A DNA stretch of 64,000 nucleotides from Diogma glabrata (GCA_963693315.1 OY856186.1:385438865-385502864); one strand, 5' to 3'. Numbered from the stretch's first letter, positions 11,610 to 22,870 are shown. Program-made: numbers and translations. Notes: generated by a model not told the origin, from the sequence alone.

Positions 11610-11900
11610 TTTAATTTTGTCACGTTTTTAAATTTTTACTTATTAGTTTTTAATGTGAACTTACCCAATATTACTTTAAATTGTTCAAACAACAATATCT
11701 ATTAAATTCCCAAATTTTAGTAGATTGGTTTTACGTTTTACTTCTTGATCAATAACTACAATTTTTAATTCTCTTGAAACACGTGATGTCTCCCGTTTTG
11801 ATTTTTAGGTTGGTTTTTACTTTTATTTTTTTTGGGTAATTTTTAACTTTACTTTTACTTTTTATTAATTAATCTTCAAGGCGAACCTGGGCCCATAACC

Positions 11901-12125
11901 TGTTGAGATTTGAATTAATTAATAAAAGATTTTACCAATGAAATACTTAGTTTTATTGTTAACAACGTGAAGGTTCCATTTTACAATGTTTTATATATTT
12001 ATGACATTACATTTTTTTGTGTGTTTACACCGTTTTTCTGTTTTAAGGTGTGTTCTCATTTTAGCACATTATTATTTTTAAGACTGCGTTCACAAGTAAA
12101 CAATTACTTTGAATATATTTCAACA
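11901..12125 (-). repeat. copia 5' LTR
   Basis: A 225-bp LTR, the transcription start side of the minus-strand element, with TG...CA ends. It is followed on the minus strand by the initiator-tRNA-Met-type primer-binding site. Confidence 0.96.
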
Positions 12126-13062
12126 AAAATGACGGAACTCAAAATGTCATCAGATAAAATTGTATCAGAAATATTTCCAAAAATGTCTTCAATAATATTG
12201 TCTGGATTGCCAATCAAATTATGAGGAATTTCAATGATATCTGAACCAAACTGTGGAAAACTTAGCACATCTCCATTACCGAGCCTTCTAAGGAATTCTA
12301 CAAATTCAATTTCATGAGGGAGAGCTCTCATGTTTTGATTTAATTTCAAAATTTTAAAGTTAATAAATTCTTGCAAAGATGTAATACAATTTTCAATTAA
12401 AATAGAACGTGAGCCATGCGGTATAACTGGAAGAATTTGGCGAAAGTCACCGCTCAGTAAAAGAGTTTTACCTGCAAACAGTTTATTTTTATTTTCTTCG
12501 TTTGGAGTCAAATCTCTTAACAAACGATCAATTAATTTTAAAGCATGAATAGAACACATTGAAATTTCATCTATAATAATGATTGATGCATTATTAATAT
12601 ATGTGCCATGTACACTGTTTGGAGTTGTATTTGGTATTGAATTCTTTAATAATGGAATTTGTAATTTGAAAACATTCAAACAAAGTTCGCCCCCCAATCA
12701 AAAGAGTTGATGCAATACCACTGAAGGCAGTTACAATACACGAAAGATTTAATGAATTAAATTTATGAATGATTGCCGTTTGAACAAAAGTTTTGCCACA
12801 ACCTGCATGAGCTGTCAAGAAAAAAACATTACTTCCAGTATCATGGAATTGAGCTTCACGCAAAACAATATCAATCACACTACGTTGCTCATTATTTGCA
12901 TTTTCATACATTCTATCGAAAACTATAGCTTCTTCTTCAAAATCAAAATGACCTACATCGCCAATCTGTAAGTTATATTGTGGAATCGGAAGACCAAGAT
13001 GGAAGATCGGAAGACCACATGAAGTATTATGTGTAAGAAGTACAAATTTTAAAATTGACAGC
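12126..13062 (-). pseudogene. PIF1-like Helitron helicase relic, N-terminal fragment
   Basis: The minus strand encodes the ATPase core of a PIF1-family helicase. It runs NNEQRSVID, then Walker A TAHAGCGKTF, then GIASTLLIGGRT, then a frameshift in a run of six G/C near 12680-12690, then VFKLQIPL and Walker B IIIDEISM, followed by LLSGDFRQILPVI and LNQNMR. This spacing and wording match Helitron Rep-Hel helicases rather than cellular PIF1, which lacks the IGGRT-FKLP arrangement. The HUH Rep domain is not seen upstream, because a hairpin element begins at 13071. The frameshift, copia insertion, MITE insertion and internal deletion make it non-functional. Confidence 0.83.
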
Positions 13063-13070
13063 TACAAATT

Positions 13071-13255
13071 CAGTGGCAAGTGATGTTGTAACATCACTTT
13101 TGACGATTCTATCGTATTTTTCGCTCATCGGTATGCTGTAACACAAAACGACTGTCGTAAATACGATAATCGACAGTCGTTTTGTGTTACAGCATACCGA
13201 TTGGCGTAAAATACGATAGAATCGTCAAAAGTGATGTTACAACATCTTGCCACTG
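13071..13255. mobile_element. 185-bp near-perfect hairpin (foldback MITE)
   Basis: The arms begin CAGTGGCAAG (13071-13080) and end CTTGCCACTG (13246-13255) and are inverted copies over about 85 bp with few mismatches, leaving a loop of about 14 bp (taaatacgataat). The transcript would fold into one long stem. It lies between the helicase relic and SLX1, about 390 bp upstream of the SLX1 ATG, so it may overlap that gene's promoter. I could not find a target duplication, and superfamily is unknown. Confidence 0.88.
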
Positions 13256-13647
13256 CTGTTTTACCTTGCACAATTTGTGTGAATATAAAAACGTAAGGTG
13301 TGTAATTTTTGGAAATCCAAATATTCAAGTTTGTTCGACTATTTTGTTTTATACAAAAATACCACTTTTTTTTATACAAAAATATCCCATCAATTATTTT
13401 ATTATTTCAATCATTAATTGAAATAAATAACTCACCAGCACCACTAAAAACATTCATTAATATTTTTCCACAAAACAATCATGTTATGAAATTTGTAATT
13501 CTAATTAACGGGTATTTGAACAACGGATATAAGCATATTGGTGCTTACTAGCATATCAATTCACCATATTAAACATTTCATGTAATTGTGAATGTTAGGT
13601 TAGCATCTAGGTCAATACAAAAACACCGAAGTAAACAAAAATACAAA

Positions 13648-14610
13648 ATGATCGAAGAAGAGAGTGATAATTTCTTTGGTGTTTATTTATTAGTAAGTAA
13701 AAGTGATAATCCTAAATTTAGAGGAAGAACATATATTGGATATACGGTTAATCCCAACAGAAGAATCATGCAACATAATAAGGGACATTCTCAAGGAGGT
13801 GCTAAAAAAACAAGTAACCGTGGTCCATGGACAATGGCAATGATAATTCATGGTTTTCCTAATAACATATCTGCTTTACGGGTAAATAAACATGTATTTA
13901 AATTAACCGGCATATAAAAAATTTCAATTACTTCTAGTTTGAATGGGCATGGCAACAACCAAAAGTATCTCGTCGTCTAAAAAATATAAAAAGTTTAGCC
14001 AGAAAAAAACCAAACGAATCATTTTTTGATTTTAATTTTCGAATTCTAACTGAAATGCTATCGATAGGTCCTTGGAATCGACTACCGTTATGTATACGAT
14101 GGATTACAACCGAATATAAAAAAGATTTTCCTGTAGATATTTTAATATTCATTTTTGAAAATATGATAAATTAGATTTTGTTTATTGAATTTCCAGCCAG
14201 ATAAAATACCACCATCGCATATGCAAACATGTTTCGGACGTGTTACAATAAAGAAAAAAACAAAACACGAAACTCTTGATAGCGAAACTGAACCAAGAAT
14301 TCTTAGCATCTGTGTAATATGTCTAAAAACCATCTTCAACGCATTTGATAAAATTACATGCATCAATTCTAAATGTAAATTAGTTAGCCATCTATATTGT
14401 CTAGCAAATAAATTTATCGAATATAATTCTGGTCAGTACTTACCGATAGATGGTATCTGTCCGATTTGTGATGAATATATGTTATGGGCAAATTTAATAT
14501 TTAAGAAAAAGAATAAAACTTTCGATTTAGTCACAGATGAAGATGAGAGCGAAGAAGACTTTGAGGATGAGGTAATAGTAATCGATGATAATGAGGAAAT
14601 TGATGAATAA
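13648..14610 (+). CDS. slx1: SLX1 structure-specific endonuclease subunit (3 exons)
   Basis: Joining 13648-13881, 13938-14132 and 14197-14610 gives 280 residues; all three junctions are phase 0. Residues 9-95 form the GIY-YIG nuclease domain with GVYLL (11-15), YIGYT (29-33), the catalytic arginine (R39 in PNRRIMQHN) and the metal-binding glutamate (E80 in FEWAWQ, first codons of exon 2). Human SLX1 uses an equivalent Arg/Glu pair. The C-terminal half has a RING/PHD-like zinc finger with C182, C185, C198, C203, H208, C211, C231 and C234, then an acidic tail. With SLX4 it cuts branched DNA such as Holliday junctions in the nucleus. Introns are 56 bp (13882-13937) and 64 bp (14133-14196), each GT...AG. 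I chose the ATG at 13648 because it is close to the domain as in homologues; an in-frame ATG at 13588 would add 20 residues. An AATAAA lies at 14716. All key residues are present, so the gene looks functional. Confidence 0.93.
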
Positions 14611-14715
14611 ACATTTTATGCTTTTTTTGTTTTATGATTTTATACTATAGTTAAATAATTTTTTTTTTTCGAGTTTATTAATTTTTATTTTAACTATTAC
14701 TTTTAGTTTCACACA

Positions 14716-14721
14716 AATAAA
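14716..14721 (+). terminator. SLX1 polyadenylation signal AATAAA
   Basis: A canonical AATAAA about 105 bp past the SLX1 stop codon, in a run of further AATAAA-like hexamers, and before the P-like element starts at 14861. Confidence 0.6.
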
Positions 14722-14860
14722 AATAAATAAATTGTTTGTTAATTTTAAATTCCTACTATTCTAACATTTTTCATGAACTATCACGAAAGCTGTGTATATC
14801 TTGAACGAGCTAATTTTTTACTAGAAACTGTAATTTGACAAAAGAGCAAAAGACTTAAAC

Positions 14861-14882
14861 CACAGATAAATATATACAGATG
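14861..14882 (+). repeat. Left TIR of P-like element
   Basis: A 22-bp end that is the exact reverse complement of 22336-22357. Outermost bases are CACAGATAAA. Confidence 0.93.
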
Positions 14883-15673
14883 AACCATTGGGAAGAAAAT
14901 TTTGGTTACAAAATGTGCTGCCACTTTACTAATTGATTTATTTTTTGAATCTCATTTGCTCACCCAGCGTTCGTTTCTCTGCTAAATATTTTAAAATAAA
15001 ATTTTATCGCAAAAACTACTATAATTTTTCTTATGAGTATTTTTTTTTATGAAAAAACTGCTTGTGTGTATTTAACTATGTATGTTTATAAGAAATAAAA
15101 AGTAAAGAAAAGTAAATGTAGTAAGTAAAACATACAAAAAAATCCTTTTTTCTGTGGAGTTTGTAAGTATGTATGTGGTTCGTTTTGTTTACTTGAAATT
15201 CGTTTTCTTTACTTGCTCTACTTGAGTAAGTTAAAAACTTTACTTGATAATTACACAAAACAACTTTGAATTTTGTAAGAAGTAGATGTTATGAAAAAAA
15301 AAATTAGAATTGAAATTTTGGATTGCATAAATCATTGATGAATGCATTTTTACTTTGATCTAAATCAAATATTTAATAATTATTATTGATTGCTTGAAGA
15401 TATTCATATTTTTTGCTTATCTTAAGGATATCTTAATATATTATTTAATTGAATTGAATTTTTTTTGAAAATACGTTGTATAAGGATTTGCATTTTTTGT
15501 AGTATAACGATATTCATATTTGTTTGGGGATACTCTATTGAATTTATTATTTTTGCAAATATTTTTTTGATTTAAACCCTTTGAATTAATTTGTTATATT
15601 TTGATTGGATAAAAAAGTTTGTTGGATACAGCTTTTATTTTAAACTAAGTTTGTTGTTAAATTCTTTGACAAA

Positions 15674-18394
15674 ATGAATAAACTAAAAAGTGGAAGTCAA
15701 TGTGCAGTTGAGAGCTGCAAGTTATCAAGGCGAGAAAATGTTCGTTTATTTATGTTGCGAGAAAATCACGTGAAACGTGATCAATGGATTTTAAATTGTA
15801 ATTTGCAAAATCTAACTAAAAAGCATATGTGAAAAACATTTTGAAAAGAAATTTTTCAACAAAAAGGATTAAACAAATATGCGATTCCAACACTAAAATT
15901 AACCGATTTTGAAAGTAACAAGGATTCTGATAATGTTGAAATGGTAACTGGTTTGTCAGTCGGACACCTTTCAGAAATTGCAAATAACTCGTGTATTTTA
16001 ATTGATAGCGATGCTCTGATGCATGATAGCGGAATACCATGTTTTCCTCCTTCGGTTACATTAAACTCAAACCAATTAAAAACTTCCATTTATTCCGAAT
16101 TAACCTTAGAGGAACTATCTGGTTTACCAGAAAACTTTACTGCTAATATTAATAGCGAGATTGAACCACCTCCATGTAACACATGTTTGCGAAATATTAA
16201 AAACGAGACTTACTATATCGATTAAAATATTGTAAAATGTTGAAAAATATTCAATCTAAGGACAGACAAATATCAGAATTAAACCGAAAATGCAACAACT
16301 TTAGAAGAAAGCTTAAACGACAGCATTCAAAATTGTCAGTATTTCAAAGATCTAAAAATAATATTAACGACCAGATTGACCAATTGAACATAACCGAAAA
16401 TGGTAAGAATTTCTGCAAAATGCTAGTAAGTATGCGTCCAAAAAATCAAAAATGGCCAGAGGAGCAAAAAATAATAGCTCAGAATATTTTCTATCGATCG
16501 TCAAGCACATATCAATATTTGAGAGACAGTTTAAATTTTAACTTGCCGTCTAAATCTTCTATGATACGATGGCAGCCAATTAAATATTTGAGTACCGGTT
16601 TTAATAAAATTGCCCTTCTTAAAATAAAAGAAAAGTTTAATTTAATGTGTACAAAATCAAAACAGGCCGTTTTGATATTCGATGAAATGCACATACGAAG
16701 TGATCTTGTGTATAATACTTTCTCCGACCAAATTGATGGATTTGTTGATTATGGGCATAACAGAGAAGCTGCAATTGGAAAATTGGTTTGTTTTTTTATG
16801 ATTAGAGGTGTATCATCAAATTGGAAATATGTTTTAAGCTATGTTGTTTCTGAAAATAGCATTTTTGCTGATAAATCATTTTTGCTTGTTCAAGAAAATT
16901 TGAAAAAGTGTTGTGAGTTGGGTATTAATATAAGAGCTGTGATTTGGGATCAAGGGCCAAATAATAGAAAATGTTTCAATTTGTTTGGTATAACCATTGA
17001 ACGACCAGTGTTCATGTATAATGAAACCGAAATAGCAGCTTTATATGACGTACCACATTTAATAAAGTCAGTGAGAAATACTTTAATTAAATCAGACATA
17101 TTATGTCCCGATGGTCAGCTGGAACATAATTATAGAATTGTATAACTTAGAAATAAACTCAATTACCAAATGTTGCCCAAAAATTTCAACCAAACATATT
17201 TATCCAAATAACTTTGAAAAAATGAGAGTTAAATTAGCTACACAAATTTTTAGCAGAAGCGTTGCGGCAGGCATTAACACTACTGTTCAACTGAAAAGAA
17301 TATCTGCCCGTTGTGAAGAAACAGCGATTTCAACTTATAAATTTATAGAAAAAATAGATAAACTTTTCGACTGCCTAAACTCAAAAGCAAAGTATGATAA
17401 AAATATGATTAGATGTGCCTTTATTACCGGTAAAGAAGTTGATCAATTTTTAGAATATATGATACACTACATTTCACAAGTTAAAATAGTAAATAAAACA
17501 ACAGTATATTGTTTTAAAGGTTTAATCCAAAGCATTAAAGGAGTTCAAACAGTTTCCAGACAGCTACTATCAAAAGATATTGGAATTGATTATATTCTAA
17601 CTTCAAGGTTCAACCAGGATCCAATTGAAAATTTGTTTGCTCAAATAAGAGCTGCAAATGGTAACAACCGAAACCCGTCAGTTCATGATTTTAATCACAA
17701 CATTGCCAGGATTATAACCATTAAAATTCTTACTCCTTTTTCTTCCATATCTGATTGTGAAAATGATATGGACGAATTAATTGCAGTCGAAGCCATAACA
17801 ACAGAGCAATCGAGTGAAGATGAAAACCTAATATCTACTAATACCAGCAATGATGATGAAATTGCCGATATATCTGAGAATTTCTTTAACCTGGATGTTC
17901 CATTACAGGAGACTTCTATGAGATATTTTGTAGGTTACGTAGCGTGTAAGATTATTAGAAAAATAAAATGTTCCAGATGTGAAAATTTATTTATTAAAAG
18001 TGATGTAATTTTAGAGGCTCCCTCGGAGTATTTAATTTGCAAAAAAAATTATGGCGATGAAGGTGATATTTGTAAGCTTAAAGCACCCACTGATAATTTC
18101 TTTAACATTTGCAAAGGTCAAATATTTTTATTTTCAAGGATGTTTGCGGAACACGCTGAACTTAAAGATTTAAAGAAACGAATTGTTAATCTTTGCATTA
18201 CTAACACAAGTATTACATATAGGGATTTGTATAGTGAACACAATCCTTGTCATCATCATAACACGGCGACTTTAAATTTCATGATTTTAGTATTAATTAG
18301 AAAACATTGTACGTGGTGGGCAGAAAAATATATTAAAAAGAATTACACTAATGCTCGTAACCCGAACTGGCGCATATTATTACAAGGAAAATAA
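15674..18394 (+). pseudogene. P-element/THAP9-like transposase, frameshifted
   Basis: The order of parts matches P transposases. An N-terminal THAP zinc finger begins at 15674 (C10, C15, W, then CEKHF only after a frameshift near 15828), and the AVPTL-like box reads YAIPTL after a second shift near 15870. A spacer follows, then a coiled-coil-like basic segment after a frameshift near 16225. The catalytic core contains IFDEMHIR (Asp codon 16681-16683), WDQGPNN near 16950 and YDVPHLIKSVRNTL near 17050. A fourth shift near 17110 leads to ELYNLEIN, PKISTKHIYPNNFEKM, SRFNQDPIENLFAQIR and YFVGYVACKI. These are hallmarks of the THAP9/P RNase H-like fold. At least four frameshifts make it non-functional, yet most of the protein is still readable, so inactivation is moderately recent. 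Confidence 0.88.
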
Positions 18395-18640
18395 GTGCAA
18401 ATTATAATAAACTTATTTTATATTTTTATATTACATCAGTCATCAGTGAGGATCCATCTTAGTTCTAAAATTAGAATAAAATACACTAAAGAAAAGGATA
18501 AATACGAAACACGTAAATTGGGAAGTGCAGTTTTTTGCAGTGAAAAATTTTCAAATATTTCCTTACTCACTTGAGTTTAATTGTTCTCAAAAATCCCTGA
18601 AAAAATTAAGTATTTGTTGTGAATTATTCGCTTAATAATA
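18395..18640. other. P-like element, 3' non-coding segment
   Basis: AT-rich sequence after the transposase stop codon, without recognisable features. Confidence 0.5.
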
Positions 18641-19290
18641 CCCACTCATTTGGGTCAAAAATAATTTTTTTTTACTCTCCCCACACCCATCCCCTAAACA
18701 CACAGAAATACAATTATTTGAGACTAGAGGCGGCGGAACGGTCTGCAAGTTGCACTTTTTTGACTATAACTCAAAAACTGTGCACAGCAAAATTCTAAAA
18801 AAATAGCAATGATTTCTAATTTAGCTCTTCCAAATGACACCCTACTCGCTTGGGTCAAAAATGATTTTTTTACCCTCTTTACCCCGTCCCCTAAACACCC
18901 ATAAATATAATTATTTGAGAACTCGCTATAATTTTCATACAAAATTTACCAAATTTTCTAACTCTGTGAATCATTCCAAATTTTTCTGTCAATCAGTGTC
19001 GAAACGTAGGGAGGGGGGTAACGGTCTGAAAGTCGCACTTTTTCGACAATAACTCAAAAACTGTCCACCGCAAAATTCTAAAAAAAACTTGCAATGTTTT
19101 CTAAATCAGGTGCTCTTTCAAACGACACCCGACTTGACCACGTTTTAAATAGTGTTTTTACCCCTCGTCATTTCCACCCCCTTAATAAATATAATTATGA
19201 GTATGTGTTTCTTCCCTATATTTTTCATAAAAAACTTACTAATTTTTCTATCATTCACACTACATTTGAAGATTTTTGATCAGTTAGGTT
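18640..19290. repeat. Imperfect tandem repeat inside the P-like element
   Basis: A block containing 'cccctaaacac', 'aacggtctg', 'actataactcaaaaactgt' and 'gcaaaattctaaaaaa' recurs in the same order starting near 18650, 18838 and 19128, with unequal spacing of about 190 and 290 bp. The copies are clearly diverged, giving two and a half units of an old tandem duplication. Confidence 0.75.
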
Positions 19291-19825
19291 CGGAGCTAAT
19301 CGAAGCAAGAAAACACGAAGAAATGAAGCTTTTGCATATGAATCTCTACTTGAATCTATAAAAAGAATGTATTTTCTCAAAGGTTTCACATCGTAACCCT
19401 GTAAACCAAACGAAAACAATTTTAGTTTTATTACCACCCAAATTTAAGGTCCATAACATTTATAGTTTACGAGATAATCGATATAATGTGAAAAACTCGT
19501 TTTACTCTCACCAATTGTGTTCCATATAAAAAACGGAGCTCTAAAAAATTATAAACTATTCACAATGTTTTGATTAGAATAGTAAATAATAGAAATAGCA
19601 TATATTTGATATTGCATATATTATATATCGAACAAATAAAGATATAAATTATGCATAAAATTTTAAACATAATAAAATCAATATAATACCTTAGTATGAC
19701 TAGAAGTTAAAAAAATATGAATATGTAAAATCCTAACAGTATAAACATAGACCAAACCGTTACAGACAAAAAATTAATCTAGACGTTACCTTTTAAATAA
19801 CCCACAAAAGTAACCTTTGAAAATA

Positions 19826-21230
19826 TAGAGGGGCTGAAATCTCAAGCTCTGAGATATCAAGACTTCATTCTGGGTTAAGGATTTTGATATAGTTTTCGGC
19901 AAAAAACTTTTATGAGGACGTTGTTTTTAGTTTTGGTCAGCGATGTATATTTAGCATTTCGAGAAAATATTACAAAATCACAAATTCATATTTCTTTCAA
20001 AATTCCAAAAATATTCTAAAAATTAAATAAAATCAAAAATTTAAACTTTTTCCATAATTCTAAAGATATTGCAAAAATTATAACAAAATCAAAAATTACA
20101 ACTTCTATAAAAATACAACTTCTCAACAAAATTCTATATTTTTCCAAAATTCTAAAAATATTGCAAAACTAATAACAAAATCAAATATTAAAACTTTTTC
20201 CAAAATTCTAAAAATTTTGCAAAAATTATTACAAAATCAAATATACACACTTTTTTCAAAATTTAAAAAATGTTTCAAAAACTATAACAAATTCGAAAAT
20301 TTCCATGTTCAATTACATTTACGTAATATTCCAAAAATTAGAATAAAATCAAATATTTAAACTTTTTATAAATTCTAATAATATTCCAAAAGTTCTTAAA
20401 ATTCATAAATTCAAACTTTTTCCAAAATTCTTAGAATATTGTAAAAATTATAACAATATCAAAAATTGAAACTTTTTTCAAAATTCCAAAAATAATAATA
20501 AAATCAAAATTGTTTAATTTTTTTTAATTCTAAAAATGCTTATTCCAAAAATTCTTACAAAATAAAAATTGAAACTTTTTTCATAATTCTAAAAATACAT
20601 ATGTATAAATTCTAATTTTTTTTCAAAATTCTTAAAATATTGCAAAAATTATAACAAAATCAAAACTTAAAACTTTTTCCAAAATTCTAAAAATATTGCA
20701 AAAATTGAAACTTTTTTCAAAATTCCAAAACTTATAATAAAATCAAAAATTTAAAGTTTTTCAAAATTCTAAAAATATTCCAAAAATTCTTACAAAATCA
20801 AAAATTGAAACTTTTTTCAAAATTCTAAAATTATATATAAAAGAATAATTTTTTTTTCAAAATTTTAAAAATATGGCAAAAATTATAACAAAAACAAAAA
20901 TTAAAAGTTTTGCCAAATTTCTAAAAATATTGCAAAAATTATTACAAAATCAAAAATACAAACTTTTTTTCAAAACTCCAAAAATAATTCAAAAGCTATA
21001 ACAAATTCAAAAAATGTCCAATTTCTTTTCAATTACATTTACGTTATAAAAACAGCAAAAAATTTTTTTTACAAAAGGTGGCTAAAAAAATAAATGAAAT
21101 CATTTTTTGACACACTTGACATTATTTTTTTGACAAACTTATAATGCCATAATTCTCTATAATAATAATAAAATTTCATGTCATACAAATTAATTAATTA
21201 ATTTTACTTTGTTCCAAAAAATAAAGACGA
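19826..21230 (+). repeat. Dispersed repeat family 'A', copy 1
   Basis: It begins with a GC-richer block (gaggggctgaaatctc, then gagatatcaagacttc, then ttttcggcaaaaaactttta) that recurs at 41195 on the same strand and near 57480 on the opposite strand. It continues into about 1.1 kb of degenerate A/T-rich repeats (period about 50-60 bp, with 'caaaattctaaaaatattgc' as the core) and ends with 'gacacacttgacattattt'. No open frame is present. It may be a non-autonomous element inserted in the P-like transposon. Confidence 0.8.
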
Positions 21231-22335
21231 GAGTTATGCTTCTCTAAACGCATCACCCAACCCATTAAATGCAAATTCACTCGTGCCTGATTTATCAGCA
21301 CATCTTCTCATCTTCTTTTCGGCAACACAAACACAAATATTCAAGTGCATGTGACTCAAAATTCAACAGTAAAATTGACATGTCAGCAGTAACCATCACT
21401 TCAGATATCCACCGAAAGGTAGCTACATATTATAAACGTGTGCAATACAGTCGGATTAACTTTCATCAAGATCACATGCGTTATTGTCAAACATCCACTC
21501 ACCCGTCGGAATTTAATACCTCAACCTTTTCAGACCGATGTAAAGGCGAACAATTCATTCATGACTTTTCCACTTCTATCCTAAAAATTTTATTAAAGTG
21601 AAAAACTCAAAGTACTTATAATTTGTCATTTTTCAAGTACTTATAATTTGTCACCTCAACCATTTTTACGGCAATTGGAGTTTTAGACACAAAAATTTTT
21701 CAAAACGATCCAGTGGTTTCAAATTTTCCTCGTCCGAACGGATCACCGGGTCAGACATACATATTTTAGCTTATCAAGAGTCCTTATGACCCAAAGCGTC
21801 GAAAAATATCAAGTACATGATAAGATTTTTAAGAGTTTCCCATCAATTTCATACCCCGTTTTTTTTTTTTCAAAATTAAAATCAAACGATTCCTTGACAA
21901 TCGAAATCCACTTCTATCCTAAAAATTATAGTGAAATGAAAAATTCAAATTTCAAACTACTTATTTTTTGATCATAACAATTTTTAAAACAAATTGGATT
22001 TACTATACCAAGGAAACATATACCAAGGAAAAGATATTTTTCATTCATTATTTTGAAATATGTATTTAATATTTATTATTTGCCTTACGAGTAAAATTTG
22101 GCTAATAATACACAAAACGAAAATATATCTTATATGTACATTAATATTTTTGTCCAAAACAATAAAGAGAAAAGAAAAAAAAATTAATACATACACAGAA
22201 AAAGTCTTGTAGTTTTTTTTAATTGTAGCAAAGAAACAAATAGAGTAGATAAGTACTTTATTTGATTTAATTTCGCAAAAAACCACTAAAAAAATTGGCA
22301 GCACTTGTTCAACCAAAAGTTTCTTTGTAATGAAA

Positions 22336-22357
22336 CATCTGTATATATTTATCTGTG
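22336..22357 (-). repeat. Right TIR of P-like element
   Basis: A perfect 22-bp inverted copy of 14861-14882, followed directly by CTTAAAC, which also precedes the left TIR. Confidence 0.93.
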
Positions 22358-22399
22358 CTTAAACTACAATTCGTTATAAAGCTGTACGTATTACATAAC

Positions 22400-22730
22400 A
22401 CAATGTGAATGATTTTAAAAGTTTTGTATGAAATTTCTCATTTTACCACAATTGAACAATTTTAATTTGCTTATGAAGTATTATTGACTATATACTAAGC
22501 GTAATATATAAAATATTATGCTTAAGTCGCTCAAAAGAGCAACATAAAAATTGCCAAAATTTCCCATACAAAGTTGTATGAAAAATTTAACCTATTTTTG
22601 TATTTATTTTACGGACAGAATAAAATAAAATATTTTATATATTATGCTTAATATATTGTCAATGATAGTTCATAAACAAATTAAAATTATTTAATTGTAG
22701 TAAAATGAGAAGTTTCATAGATAATTTTTA
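22400..22730. mobile_element. Foldback repeat, family 'B'
   Basis: The left arm (about 22417-22507) and the right arm (about 22630-22720) are inverted versions of one sequence containing 'aaattaaaatt' and 'ttatgcttaa', with about 120 bp between. The same sequence occurs again on the plus strand at 25512-25690. It starts within 50 bp of the P-like element's right TIR. Confidence 0.72.
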
Positions 22731-22782
22731 AATTTATTCAAGTTGTGTTTTGTATGAAACCACAAATTTTTTTGAATTTACT

Positions 22783-22870
22783 CTTATCCCCTTCTTGCAG
22801 CGTCATTGCGGCAAACACCGGAACCAAAGTCTCCGGTGTTTACCGCAATGGCGCTGCAAAAGGGGATAAG
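22783..22870. repeat. 88-bp GC-rich hairpin
   Basis: Two arms of about 39 nt (starting CTTATCCCC and ending GGGGATAAG) form a stem with few mismatches and a loop of under 10 nt. The inner stem carries GCGGCAAACACCGG and its complement. The hairpin stops exactly where the next inverted-repeat element starts (22871). A related unpaired left arm lies at 25646-25675. Confidence 0.85.

Larger units (their letters stand above)
7328..12125 (-). mobile_element. Complete Ty1/copia LTR retrotransposon
   Basis: A 4798-bp element on the minus strand. The two LTRs (7328-7550 and 11901-12125) start TGTTG and end CAACA and differ, by my reading, only by a 2-nt indel in a T-rich run. Perfect AAAAT 5-bp target duplications flank it (7323-7327, 12126-12130). 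The primer-binding site abuts the 5' LTR at 11886-11900: the plus strand reads CCTGGGCCCATAACC, the anticodon arm of initiator tRNA-Met, which matches the internal half-tRNA priming known for Drosophila copia. A short polypurine tract (minus strand, 7551-7560) abuts the 3' LTR. The intact polyprotein and near-identical LTRs indicate a very young, possibly active insertion. Confidence 0.97.
14861..22357 (+). mobile_element. 7.5 kb P-superfamily transposon
   Basis: The ends are perfect 22-bp inverted repeats (14861-14882 and 22336-22357, outermost CACAGATAAATATATACAG). Decayed subterminal similarity runs about 45 bp further inward to a shared GTGCTGCCA. CTTAAAC occurs immediately outside both ends (14854-14860, 22358-22364); with one mismatch allowed this extends to an 8-bp target duplication, the size made by P elements, and the ends start CA as in P. 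Inside is a THAP9/P-type transposase on the plus strand with several frameshifts (15674-18394). The remaining 4 kb is non-coding, with tandem repeats and a dispersed repeat copy that may be a later insertion. Typical P elements are about 3 kb, so this is unusually long. Confidence 0.85.

Noticed and set aside
11886..11900. Match to initiator tRNA-Met sequence as a tRNA gene fragment
   Set aside because: Only the anticodon arm is present and it lies exactly at the copia primer-binding position; no cloverleaf.
13588..13647. Upstream in-frame ATG extending SLX1 by 20 residues
   Set aside because: The extension is basic and unlike SLX1 N-termini; the ATG at 13648 gives the usual short distance to the GIY motif. 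The longer form is not excluded.
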